64,000 nt of DNA from Lachnospiraceae bacterium (lineage in GTDB: Bacteria; Bacillota; Clostridia; Lachnospirales; Lachnospiraceae), in NCBI GenBank assembly GCA_024698715.1, contig JAILRA010000033.1, positions 128,980-192,979 of the forward strand, written 5' to 3'. The notes below the pieces were generated by a model that was given only the letters and a program-made list of their open reading frames with translations, searched no databases and was not told where the DNA came from. The first letter of the stretch is position 1; each line of letters starts with the position of its first letter. This document shows, one piece after another, positions 1 to 9,685 of this stretch. The position numbers were made by a program, and so were the translations under genes.

Positions 1-162
<162 letters not shown>

Positions 163-216
163 TTATGCAAATCGAAGCATTCTTCGTTAATGCCGTTTCA
201 TTATTTTTCAGCTCAT

Positions 217-834
217 CTAGGGTACGACGGCAACCATACTGTGCCTTAATACCGAATCCCTGTACATGTATCCCTTCTGAAGTTCCTTTGAAACAAATCC
301 GGATTCATATTCATCGCTGTCTTCCTGCATGATCGCGTTGTGATAATCGGGATTGAATTCGCATCCGACCGCCTCGATGGGTTTAACCTCCAGTTTTTCA
401 AGTTCGGTCATCAGCTGCTTGTAGATCATCCTCATTCCTTCAACATGAGGATCCGTTTCCTCTTCAGGTTTGATGTTCGAAAGACCTCTTTCAAAATTAT
501 CCACAACGGGAAGTATTTTTTCGAGAACGCTCTTTGCTCCTGTTTCAAACATCTGCTCTTTTTCTTTGTCGGTTCTCTTTCTGAAGTTTTCGAATTCCGC
601 GAGCTGACGTTTAACCCTGTCTTCAAGTTCCTCTATTTTTTCCTGTTCTTTTGTCTTTTTCGCATCGCCTTCGTTTGTTTCCGGATTTTCAATATCCCCT
701 GAGGCTTCGTTTTTCACCTCTTCGGAATCATTGTTTTCCGATTGTTTTTCTTCATTTAAAGCTTCTTCTTTGATCTGTTCGTTCAGTTTTTTAGAATCGG
801 CTTTTGACTTGGCATTCTTCTTTTTCGCTGCCAC
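217..834 (-). CDS. grpE: GrpE, nucleotide exchange factor for DnaK
   Basis: A 205-residue protein. Residues 1-65 are a highly charged Lys/Glu-rich tail; residues 65-105 form the long helix typical of GrpE; the C-terminal wing carries the family signature (NPDYHNAIM, then GYMYRDSVLRHSMVAV). It releases ADP from DnaK. The start is GTG at 834 with AGGAGG 8 nt upstream; that ribosome site abuts the hrcA stop, so the two genes are probably coupled. The acidic/basic N-terminal tail is somewhat longer than in model GrpE proteins. Confidence 0.96.
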   Translation of the reverse strand: MAAKKKNAKSKADSKKLNEQIKEEALNEEKQSENNDSEEVKNEASGDIENPETNEGDAKKTKEQEKIEELEDRVKRQLAEFENFRKRTDKEKEQMFETGAKSVLEKILPVVDNFERGLSNIKPEEETDPHVEGMRMIYKQLMTELEKLEVKPIEAVGCEFNPDYHNAIMQEDSDEYESGFVSKELQKGYMYRDSVLRHSMVAVVP

Positions 835-846
835 TTTTTTTTCCTC

Positions 847-1875
847 CTAATTATCTTTTTTGTACATCGTATCAAGCTGTGATTTGATCGTCTTGATCGT
901 TCCGACAACCTTGTCGTAATCCATACGTTTCGGTCCGATGATTCCGATCATACCTCTCATGCCGTCACCGAATTCATAATTGGCTGTTACGATACTGCAG
1001 TCTTTCATGGTCTGGATCGGTGATTCTTCTCCGATGTAAACTTTTATTTCATTGCTTCCTTCCTCACTGTTTTCATCGATCAGCTGTGTAAGAAGCTGTT
1101 TTTCTTCGAATGCATTTATTAGATCGCTGGCTTTCTGATTGTCCGAAAGTTCGGGATACTTGAAGATGTTGTTGGTTCCTGATGTGTAGATCTCAAGATC
1201 CTCATCTTCCTTGATAGTTTCCGCAACGGCATCGATCACTTCCGCGATAATCGGTCCGTACATTCCGGCCTGTCCCTTAAGTGATGCGATAGTTCCGAGA
1301 CTTATTTCTTCTACTGATAATCCGTTTAAATGCGTATTGAGAAGAATGTTAAGTTTCAGCATGGTCTCATCGTCAAGAGATTCGGTAACCTCAATAACCG
1401 TGTTCTTGATCAAGTTCCCTTCGATAACTATTACTGCCAGAAGATGCGATTCATCCATTCTGGAAAGCTGAAGGAATTTCAGGGTGTTCCTTTTGCTCCT
1501 TGGCGCCGTAACCATTGTGGCGTAGTTTGTATTGACTGCCATAAGTTTTGCCGCCTGTTTAAGCATATGATCAAGTTTTTCTTCTTTCTCAAGAAGTACA
1601 TCCTTTAACTGTTCGACTTCTTTCTCATGTTCGGACATCATCGTATCTACATAGAAGCGATATCCTTTATCGGAAGGAATACGTCCTGCAGAAGTATGGG
1701 GCTGAACGATGTAACCGAGTTCTTCAAGATCTGCCATCTCATTTCTGATGGTCGCACTTGAGAGATTCAGATCGGTATATTTCGAAATCGTTCTCGATCC
1801 CACCGGTTCTCCGGTCTCAAGATAATTCTTGATGATCGCCTGTAATATGGTTGTTTTTCTCTCATCCAATTCCAT
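847..1875 (-). CDS. hrcA: HrcA, heat-inducible transcription repressor
   Basis: A 342-residue HrcA. The N-terminal winged helix contains VGSRTISKYTDLNLSSATIRNEMADLEELG, shown here only as the recognition region at about residues 30-60, followed by the HTSAGRIPSDKGYRFYVD hallmark and the GAF-like HrcA core. It binds CIRCE and represses hrcA-grpE-dnaK, with GroE as the usual co-factor. An in-frame TTG at 1896 would leave only 3 nt to CIRCE; the ATG at 1875 has an AAGG ribosome site at the right distance, so I start there. Confidence 0.96.
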   Translation of the reverse strand: MELDERKTTILQAIIKNYLETGEPVGSRTISKYTDLNLSSATIRNEMADLEELGYIVQPHTSAGRIPSDKGYRFYVDTMMSEHEKEVEQLKDVLLEKEEKLDHMLKQAAKLMAVNTNYATMVTAPRSKRNTLKFLQLSRMDESHLLAVIVIEGNLIKNTVIEVTESLDDETMLKLNILLNTHLNGLSVEEISLGTIASLKGQAGMYGPIIAEVIDAVAETIKEDEDLEIYTSGTNNIFKYPELSDNQKASDLINAFEEKQLLTQLIDENSEEGSNEIKVYIGEESPIQTMKDCSIVTANYEFGDGMRGMIGIIGPKRMDYDKVVGTIKTIKSQLDTMYKKDN

Positions 1876-1899
1876 ATATTTAACCTTTTTCTTCAATCG

Positions 1900-1926
1900 T
1901 TAGCACTCTTTTGAGTTGAGTGCTAA
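1900..1926. promoter_or_regulatory. CIRCE operator (HrcA binding site)
   Basis: A perfect inverted repeat TTAGCACTC-N9-GAGTGCTAA, the canonical CIRCE, placed between the hrcA promoter and the hrcA start. HrcA bound here should block initiation of the hrcA-grpE-dnaK transcript. Confidence 0.98.
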
Positions 1927-1940
1927 CATCCACATTTCAT

Positions 1941-1969
1941 ACTATACAACCTCCCGGTTTGAATGTCAA
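1941..1969 (-). promoter_or_regulatory. Sigma-A type promoter of hrcA-grpE-dnaK
   Basis: TTGACA (1969-1964) and TATAGT (1946-1941) on the minus strand with a 17-nt spacer. CIRCE begins 14 nt downstream of the -10 box, around the expected transcription start. Confidence 0.9.
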
Positions 1970-1989
1970 CATTTTTTTCCAAATATGCC

Positions 1990-2106
1990 AAATAAAAATC
2001 GGGCATAGATGGTCTAATCCTCCCTGCCCGCAGTTCTAGGTACCTCCGGCAAAGCCGGATTATTCTCTTGCGCACCCCTACCCGCGCGTAGTCAAAGACG
2101 ACTTTT
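1990..2106 (-). ncRNA. Structured intergenic RNA element, candidate
   Basis: About 115 bp rich in hairpins. Read on the minus strand it has GCGC..GCGC (2087-2070), a perfect GCCGG..CCGGC stem (2058-2046), and a final CGGGCA..TGCCCG stem (2030-2000) followed by ATTTTTATTT, which resembles a rho-independent terminator. No promoter was found between it and the terminator of the upstream gene, so it may depend on read-through, or be a dispersed repeat rather than an RNA gene. Conceptual translations of this stretch (ending IYARFLFGIFGKKC) look familiar from short Lachnospiraceae hypotheticals; that is memory, not a search. Confidence 0.4.
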
Positions 2107-2130
2107 TTTCTTTTGCTCGAGCCTGTTCAT

Positions 2131-2160
2131 AAAAAAAGGATCCGGCGAACCGAATCCTTT
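2131..2160 (-). terminator. Terminator of the DUF6465 gene
   Basis: Minus-strand stem AAAGGATTCGG / CCGGATCCTTT with a UUCG tetraloop and a following run of T. It lies 22 nt past the stop codon at 2182. Confidence 0.92.
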
Positions 2161-2181
2161 AGTCTCATATATAATATTTGA

Positions 2182-2754
2182 TTAGATGCCAAAGCTTCCT
2201 TCAACAGTACCGTTGATTACATAGTAAGCTGTGCTCTCCTGAGGCTTAACATAAATATCAGCGCTCTTGAAATCTGCAGCTTTCTTTCCGAGATCATAAA
2301 CCCAAACATCTTTAGCAATCTTTACAAGATCATCATAGCTGTATGATTTCTCGTCAAACTGAACATAAAGAGCAATCTTGGAAGCTGCTGCTTTTGCAGG
2401 AGCTGCTGCCTTCTTAGCGGGAGCTGCCTTCTTGGGTGCTGCTGCCTTCTTTGCAGGTGCTGCTTTCTTGGGTGCTGCTTCTTTCTTTGCAGGAGCTGCT
2501 TTCTTAGGAGCTGCTTCTTTCTTTGCGGGAGCTGCTTTCTTGGGTGCTGCTGCCTTCTTTGCAGGTGCTGCTTTCTTGGGTGCTGCTGCCTTCTTGGGAG
2601 CTGCTTCTTTCTTTGCAGGCTCAGCCTTCTTCTCTTCAACTTTAGCTACGGGAGCAGCTGCTTTTGCTTCTTCAGCCTTCTTCTCCTCAACCTTGGCTGC
2701 TACTGCTTTAGCAGCGGGTTTAACTGTAACCGTTGTCTTCTTGGTCTCTGCCAT
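2182..2754 (-). CDS. DUF6465 family protein with Lys/Ala/Pro-rich repeat tail
   Basis: A 190-residue cytosolic protein. Residues about 15-125 are low-complexity repeats of AAPKKAAPAKK type, strongly basic; residues about 127-190 are a compact C-terminal domain (ALYVQFDEKSYSYDDL through AYYVINGTVEGSFGI) that I recognise as DUF6465, a Lachnospiraceae family of unknown function. The tail resembles histone H1 or HU-like Lys/Ala tails, so nucleic-acid binding is possible but unproven. Start chosen at 2754 because AAAGGAG sits 7 nt upstream; an upstream in-frame Met lacks a site. Single-gene unit with its own promoter and terminator. Confidence 0.85.
   Translation of the reverse strand: MAETKKTTVTVKPAAKAVAAKVEEKKAEEAKAAAPVAKVEEKKAEPAKKEAAPKKAAAPKKAAPAKKAAAPKKAAPAKKEAAPKKAAPAKKEAAPKKAAPAKKAAAPKKAAPAKKAAAPAKAAASKIALYVQFDEKSYSYDDLVKIAKDVWVYDLGKKAADFKSADIYVKPQESTAYYVINGTVEGSFGI
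2397..2630 (-). repeat. Tandem coding repeats for the AAPKKAAPAKK tail
   Basis: The DNA consists of near-identical units of 15-36 bp (for example gctgccttctttgcaggtgc recurs) coding the basic tail of the DUF6465 protein. Repeat number is likely to vary between strains by slippage. They are in-frame coding repeats, without spacers. Confidence 0.8.
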
Positions 2755-2842
2755 TTCAATTCTCCTTTCACACCGTTTTCGGCGTTCAAATAATTTAACC
2801 AAATATACTTAAAAACATACAAAAACGTACTTATATAAAGGA

Positions 2843-2871
2843 AGTTTAATATATTGTGTATTTTTTGTCAA
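2843..2871 (-). promoter_or_regulatory. Promoter of the DUF6465 gene
   Basis: TTGACA (2871-2866), 17-nt spacer, TAAACT (2848-2843) on the minus strand, about 90 nt upstream of the ATG. The consensus -35 suggests strong constitutive expression. Confidence 0.8.
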
Positions 2872-2949
2872 ATGTTCGATTGAATTTTCTGTCATTTGGA
2901 TATTTTTTAGGAATTTTTCGGTGTTTTTTTGTCTCTTTTGCACAATTTC

Positions 2950-4140
2950 TTATCTTCCGTATTCGTTTTTGACAAATTCTCTCAAAGCGACCAGAGACCT
3001 TTCAACTTTTTCCGTTTCGATGCAGTATGACATTCTGAAATATCCCGGTACGCCGAACGAATCCGACGGAACAAGAATGAGGTTGTATTTTTTTGCTTTT
3101 TCGCAGAATATCTTTGCATCCTCTTCAAGTGCTTTGGGGAAAATATAAAATGTTCCCGACGGCTTTACCACTTCGAATCCGAGACTTACGAGTTCATTGT
3201 AAATAAGATTCATATTGGTCTCGTATACCTTCAGATCACTTGTGAGATCCAGGCATTCCGCAACCGCAAGCTGAATGATCGAAGGAGGACAGTTATGTCC
3301 CGTTCCTCTGGAAATCTGAGTACACATTCCGACAATATACTCTGCATCCGTACATTTGGGATTTACAGCCACGTATCCGATACGCTCTCCGGGAAGCGAA
3401 AGAGACTTTGAATAAGAATAGCAGCTTAAAGTATTGTCATAAAATGAAGATACATACGGAGCATCCGCGCCTTCAAAAACAATTTCTCTGTAAGGTTCAT
3501 CGGAAATAATGAAAATATCGTGTCCGAATTCCTTCTGCTTTTTGTAAAGAAGATCTGCCATCTTCTTAAGGGTTTCCGCAGAACATGCCGCACCCGAAGG
3601 ATTGTTCGGTGTATTGATAAGAACAGCCTGAACATCGCAGGTAAGCATTTCCTCAAAAGCATCAAAATTGATCTGGAAATTCTCCAGATTGGCTGGAACA
3701 ACCTTGAGTGTCGCACCCGTATCATTGATATAATGCATATATTCTGGGAAGAAAGGTGCAAATGTCAGTACTTTATCGTTTGTATTTGTTACGCATCTTA
3801 CCGCATGCGCAACAGCTCCTGCCGCACCCGTTGCCATAAAGATATGCTCTGCGGTATAGTTCATATTGAATCTTTTGTTAAGAGAATCCGCGATCGCTTT
3901 TCTTACCGCGGGAATTCCGGGTGAAGGGCTGTAGCCGTGCAGTTTTACAGGGTCTGACTCATTGAGGAGTCTTATCATTGTTTCGGTAAATTCACGGGGT
4001 GTCGGAACAGAAGGATTTCCGAGGCTGTAATCAAACACATTCTCGTATCCGATCTCCTTTCCCTTCTCGGTGGCATAAGTAAACATCTCTCTTATTACCG
4101 ATTTGGCATTAAGCATTTCTTTGTAATCCTGTCGTATCAT
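2950..4140 (-). CDS. PLP-dependent aminotransferase, class I/II (AspB-like)
   Basis: A 396-residue fold-type I aminotransferase. Visible landmarks are NTPNNPSGAA (substrate/PLP loop, about residue 176), SDEPYREI (Asp/Tyr binding PLP ring, about 215), YSYSKSLSLPGERIGY with the Schiff-base Lys (about 245), and a C-terminal FRMSYC with the carboxylate-binding Arg. It is predicted to transfer amino groups between an amino acid and a 2-oxo acid; the exact substrate is not readable. Start ATG at 4140 has AGGAGG. It follows the 846-residue membrane protein gene by 23 bp and is probably cotranscribed with it. Confidence 0.88.
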   Translation of the reverse strand: MIRQDYKEMLNAKSVIREMFTYATEKGKEIGYENVFDYSLGNPSVPTPREFTETMIRLLNESDPVKLHGYSPSPGIPAVRKAIADSLNKRFNMNYTAEHIFMATGAAGAVAHAVRCVTNTNDKVLTFAPFFPEYMHYINDTGATLKVVPANLENFQINFDAFEEMLTCDVQAVLINTPNNPSGAACSAETLKKMADLLYKKQKEFGHDIFIISDEPYREIVFEGADAPYVSSFYDNTLSCYSYSKSLSLPGERIGYVAVNPKCTDAEYIVGMCTQISRGTGHNCPPSIIQLAVAECLDLTSDLKVYETNMNLIYNELVSLGFEVVKPSGTFYIFPKALEEDAKIFCEKAKKYNLILVPSDSFGVPGYFRMSYCIETEKVERSLVALREFVKNEYGR

Positions 4141-4163
4141 TTTATCCTCCTAAAAAAATCTTT

Positions 4164-6704
4164 CTATTCAGTCCATTTGACATAGGTTGCAAACCTGAAT
4201 CCGTAGTTTTCGTAAAAACTTTCCGCTTCATCCTTGCTGACTTTCATAAGGTTTCCACTTCCCGGATTGAGCCAGACATATACCGATTCGCTGTATCCGA
4301 CTATAAGTACCGTATTGCTCTCCGCCTCTGCGATAACCGGGATGTCTTTGTTAAGATAATACTTTATCAGTTCCGGATTGCAATTCGTAAGTTCTATACC
4401 CATACTGTCCGGAATATTCTCACTGAGTATTTTTTCACAAGATTCACCGTTTTTCAAATCATTTTTTATATCAAGCGAAAATCCTTCATATTCAAGGATC
4501 TTTTCTATACAGTTTTCCAGCGAGGTGCTGTTCTCGTCGGTTACCGATATCGCATCAAGCCTCATTATCTGATTTGTTCCTCTGTAATTTTCCTTTTTCC
4601 ATAAATAATGACCGTCGCAGTCAATTATGCATCCGAAGTTTTCATTCGCTTTATTCACGGCATTGCTTATATTTCTGAATATCCCGAGACATTCATCACC
4701 GACAAAAGCATAATACATTCCTTCGGAATCCGTCTCAATCGATATTTTGCCCAGTCCCTCCTGAATTTCGGTTTTGGGTGTTCTGAACTTCATTTTTTTA
4801 TTGTCCATCTCTTTTTTAAGAGTAACCTGGACTATTTTTTTCAGATTCTCGGTAACAACAATCTCCGAATTGTTTTTGTAGGTCTTTTCCATAAGAGAAT
4901 TGACTATGCTGTCCGGTGCGGCATATACGAGTTCACCGTTCTCGTCTTTTTCGTTTCTCGTTAATGTGATCAGATTGTTGTTTATCTTACAGCTTAATGT
5001 ATAGATATTTTCCTGGTTGTATTTTTTTAATATATCCTTATTCTTGTTGATTATATTAATTTCATACATCGGAAAAATGATCTCACCGAAAATATTCTCG
5101 CTTATATCCTCATTATATGCTTTTCCGAAAATAAGATCTTCGCCCATGAATCCGAGTGCCTTGATATGCTCCGAACTCTCAGACCTGATCTCATAAGTTG
5201 TCGAAGTATCCATCCTCAGAAAAGTGATCTCTGTCGCTCCCTTCAGATCCTCTTTGGATATCCAGGCACACATATTCGAGCCGTCGCATACATAAAGATT
5301 TTCATTCTTTAATGATTCCACGACTGTTTCATAACTTCTGTTTTCCAGATTTACCCTGTATATTTTTTCATCATAATAAAAGTAAAATTCATCTTTTGTA
5401 TTGGCAAAAGCCAGTCTTCCGACTTCTTCTTTCAATGCTTCATATGGTCTGTCGCATTCGATAAAGATCTTTTCTTCCACCGCGTTGATCTTCGCGTTGT
5501 ATTCAAAAAGGTTTATCCCGCATTTTCCTTCATGGTCGCCACGGTTAAAGTACCCGTAAACATAAAAGAGAACGTTCCCTGCTTCATCAACATTAATGAT
5601 CTTTATTTCATGCGAATTGTTTGTGCATCTTTCATCAAAATTATTTTCATCATAAAAAGAGTAAGCGGTATTAAATACATTCTGAACGGAATTGACGACA
5701 AACAGAGCTCCGTTTTTGACAAATGCATATGTATTGCCGTCTTCGCTCTCCGCATGCTCAAATTCCTTTTCGGTAATGCCCAGCATGAGTTTATCGTTAA
5801 ATACCACACCTTTCGGGGACTGAATGAGCGTATCCATATATCTGTCAAAAGATAAAAGATACATCCTGTCTTTTCCTTTTATAAAACGGTAATACTCCCG
5901 GACCGAATAGTATCTTTCGTCGTCGCCGTTCGTGATGCCGACATTGTATTCGAGCTTCATAAGTGCACTTTTGGAATCGACTTCCATTATCGTACAGACC
6001 GGCTCGTCTGTCATCTTGACATCCAGATTGCCCCAGGTAACCTGTTCCATCGAACTGTGGATATTTACATGAGCAAAATCGGTATTGTCACCCGATGAAT
6101 TGCTTTCCATGTATTTGCCTATTTCTTCCTGTGCATTGTCCTTATCAAATGTACAGTTGTTAAAATAATAAACATAATCGATCTTGTCGATTATACCGAG
6201 TTCGTCATCTTTATATATTCTGGCATAATAATACGCCTGTTTTTCGTCATCAAGTGTCAGGATTATCTTAAGTGAATAATCGGTATTGTCGGCTATTATA
6301 TCCTTAAATGAAAAAACAGCATCGATATAATCCTTGTTTTCAATAAAATCTTTTATTTCACCTTCTTCAACGAATCTGTTCTTATCGATACTACGAAGTT
6401 CGTAACTTATTTTTTCGACACCGGCATTCTTTTTGTCTATACGAACATTCAGTTTTCGTCCTTCTTCGAGAAGCGTTACGCCGTCTCTTATCAGAGAATA
6501 ATCCATATCCTCGGTATATCCGAACATCCTGTTTATGTCGTGGCCGTTCATCCTCACATTCACAACGGGAAGCGATGCTTCAGACATTTCCCTGGTAAGA
6601 TCCGTATTTCCCCTGTTTAACATATACTCAAAAAAGAAAAGAGAGGCAACAAACCAGACTGCAACCGGAACTATCATCCAGGTCTTTTTCAGAAACTCTT
6701 TCAT
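4164..6704 (-). CDS. Large membrane-anchored protein with degenerate C39-like C-terminus, unknown function
   Basis: 846 residues. One transmembrane helix near residues 9-28 (MIVPVAVWFVASLFFF) then a long extracytoplasmic region with many short beta-type segments resembling a propeller or WD-like sensor array (about 300-600). Residues about 715-846 look like a peptidase-C39-type fold (ENCIEKILEYEGF, PVIAEAESNTVLIVGYSE, VWLNPGSG), but the position where the catalytic His is expected reads as polar residues instead, so it is probably not an active protease. AAGGAG precedes the ATG. I do not recognise a named family; function unknown. Confidence 0.6.
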   Translation of the reverse strand: MKEFLKKTWMIVPVAVWFVASLFFFEYMLNRGNTDLTREMSEASLPVVNVRMNGHDINRMFGYTEDMDYSLIRDGVTLLEEGRKLNVRIDKKNAGVEKISYELRSIDKNRFVEEGEIKDFIENKDYIDAVFSFKDIIADNTDYSLKIILTLDDEKQAYYYARIYKDDELGIIDKIDYVYYFNNCTFDKDNAQEEIGKYMESNSSGDNTDFAHVNIHSSMEQVTWGNLDVKMTDEPVCTIMEVDSKSALMKLEYNVGITNGDDERYYSVREYYRFIKGKDRMYLLSFDRYMDTLIQSPKGVVFNDKLMLGITEKEFEHAESEDGNTYAFVKNGALFVVNSVQNVFNTAYSFYDENNFDERCTNNSHEIKIINVDEAGNVLFYVYGYFNRGDHEGKCGINLFEYNAKINAVEEKIFIECDRPYEALKEEVGRLAFANTKDEFYFYYDEKIYRVNLENRSYETVVESLKNENLYVCDGSNMCAWISKEDLKGATEITFLRMDTSTTYEIRSESSEHIKALGFMGEDLIFGKAYNEDISENIFGEIIFPMYEINIINKNKDILKKYNQENIYTLSCKINNNLITLTRNEKDENGELVYAAPDSIVNSLMEKTYKNNSEIVVTENLKKIVQVTLKKEMDNKKMKFRTPKTEIQEGLGKISIETDSEGMYYAFVGDECLGIFRNISNAVNKANENFGCIIDCDGHYLWKKENYRGTNQIMRLDAISVTDENSTSLENCIEKILEYEGFSLDIKNDLKNGESCEKILSENIPDSMGIELTNCNPELIKYYLNKDIPVIAEAESNTVLIVGYSESVYVWLNPGSGNLMKVSKDEAESFYENYGFRFATYVKWTE

Positions 6705-6831
6705 TTGCCCTTCTCCTTTCTTATTTTATGCCTTAGATACATTCGGCTTTTCGAACGGTAAATACTGATTTCTTTTTTACCCTCCGATTTGTATACATAA
6801 CTGTTTGCATATTAACGAATGCGAATAATAA

Positions 6832-6861
6832 GGAAAAGTCTGCAACTTTCGTTACAGACTT
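6832..6861 (-). terminator. Terminator of the atp operon
   Basis: Minus strand AAGTCTG..CAGACTT stem followed by TTCCTTATT, just after the atpC stop at 6866. Stem of 7 bp and an imperfect T-run, so moderate strength. Confidence 0.65.
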
Positions 6862-6865
6862 AATA

Positions 6866-7270
6866 TTACCTGACTGAATTCAATCTGCAGATTGCTTTTT
6901 TCAGGGCAACCGAAGCCCTGTCGATATCGGTATCCGGATCCTTGGCCGCAATCCTTTCCTGAGCCCTCTTGAAAGCTTCCTCGGCTCTCTTTTCATCTAT
7001 CTCTCCCGGCCACTCGATTATCTCCGCAAGAATAACAACCGAGTCCGGATTGATAACTGCAAATCCTGCATGAAGTGCTGCATTCTTGGGCTGATCCGGT
7101 TCGGTGATCGTAAGGATTCCCGGTTCTATGATGACAGTCATCGGAATGTGATTTTTCAACACACCGATCTCACCTTCCGTTGTGTTGAATTCGAGCATTG
7201 ATGCCTTACCTTCATAGAACATTCTTTCCGGGGTGATTATTTTAACATCAAAAAGATTTGAATCTTCCAT
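6866..7270 (-). CDS. atpC: F-type ATP synthase epsilon subunit
   Basis: 134 residues: N-terminal beta-sandwich (FDVKIITPERMFYEGKAS, EGEIGVLKNHIPM) and a two-helix C-terminal domain, the normal epsilon layout. It forms the central stalk with gamma and regulates hydrolysis. Last gene of the operon, 16 bp after atpD. Confidence 0.96.
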   Translation of the reverse strand: MEDSNLFDVKIITPERMFYEGKASMLEFNTTEGEIGVLKNHIPMTVIIEPGILTITEPDQPKNAALHAGFAVINPDSVVILAEIIEWPGEIDEKRAEEAFKRAQERIAAKDPDTDIDRASVALKKAICRLNSVR

Positions 7271-7286
7271 TGATCATAAACTCCAT

Positions 7287-8714
<1,428 letters not shown>

Positions 8715-8791
8715 TCAATCGTACTTTTTTTACGACTGACTTCCACGTTTTTTGTTATATAATCCGTAAATCTTTTATCCGGTCTTCAGTA

Positions 8792-9664
8792 CTAGGAAAT
8801 TGCTTCCGCACCGGCAATGATTTCCGTAAGTTCCTGCGTAATGCTTCCCTGTCTCGCACGGTTATACTGAAGCGTAAGCTTTCCGATCATTTCTTCGGCA
8901 TTGTTGGTAGCCGAATCCATGGCCTGCATTCTGGCACCGTTCTCACTCGCAACCGCTTCTATCAGTGCTCCGTGGATAAGACTCGTTAAATACTTGGGAA
9001 TAATATACTTTAACGCTTCATCATCGGGTATTTCAAAATTCATTAGCAAAAGCTTGTCATTCGGATCTTCTTCAACTTCCGCACCGTGAATCTCTCCGGG
9101 AACTATCGGAAGGAGTTTAAGAAGAGTGGGTTCATGACTTACCGTATTCTTAAAATTCGTATATGCTATATAAATCTCACCGATTTTTCCTTCATCAAAT
9201 TCATGAAGGAGTTTATTGCAAACCTTTATGGCATCGGCATACTCAAATCCGTCAGCCAGATCGGAATAGTCTTTCCTGATATTAAAACCTTTTCTCTCAA
9301 GAAGTTCCCTTCCTTTTCGACCGATCACATAAATATCCGTTTTTTCCTTGTCAAAATCACCGTTTGTGACCAGTTTGACAATATTGGAATTGTATCCGCC
9401 CGCCAGACCTCTGTTGGAGGTTATCACCAGAACAGCCTTTCTGTCGCATTCACTGACCTTGACATAGGGTGTATCAATGTTCGCAGTGTCGGATAAAAGA
9501 TCCACAACGGTATTGTACATGGCTTTGAAATAATATTTGGATTTTATGGCACGTCCTTTGGCGCGCTGCAGTTTTACCGTGGACACAAGTTTCATGGCCT
9601 TGGTGATCTGCTGAGTGCTCGAGACACTTTCGCGCCGACGCTTGATATCTCTCATTGAAGCCAT
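8792..9664 (-). CDS. atpG: F-type ATP synthase gamma subunit
   Basis: 290 residues. The N-terminal coiled helix (DIKRRRESVSSTQQITKAMKLVST) and the C-terminal helix (RARQGSITQELTEIIAGAEAI) are the gamma signatures; the middle Rossmann-like domain includes VITSNRGLAGGYN. It is the rotor shaft linking the c-ring to F1. AAAGGAAG precedes the start at 9664. Confidence 0.97.
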   Translation of the reverse strand: MASMRDIKRRRESVSSTQQITKAMKLVSTVKLQRAKGRAIKSKYYFKAMYNTVVDLLSDTANIDTPYVKVSECDRKAVLVITSNRGLAGGYNSNIVKLVTNGDFDKEKTDIYVIGRKGRELLERKGFNIRKDYSDLADGFEYADAIKVCNKLLHEFDEGKIGEIYIAYTNFKNTVSHEPTLLKLLPIVPGEIHGAEVEEDPNDKLLLMNFEIPDDEALKYIIPKYLTSLIHGALIEAVASENGARMQAMDSATNNAEEMIGKLTLQYNRARQGSITQELTEIIAGAEAIS

Positions 9665-9685
9665 AGGTTTTCTTCCTTTAACTTA

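Noticed and set aside
1976..2110. Hairpin element as tmRNA, SRP RNA, 6S RNA or a known riboswitch
   Set aside because: None of the conserved strings of these RNAs could be recognised on either strand, so no class is assigned.
2397..2630. Regularly spaced repeats considered as a CRISPR array
   Set aside because: Units are in-frame, contiguous and code a Lys/Ala/Pro tail; there are no unique spacers and no cas genes.
2378..2812. Ala/Phe/Gly-rich plus-strand frame opposite the DUF6465 gene
   Set aside because: Produced by the complement of the repeat codons; open only because the repeats lack stops.
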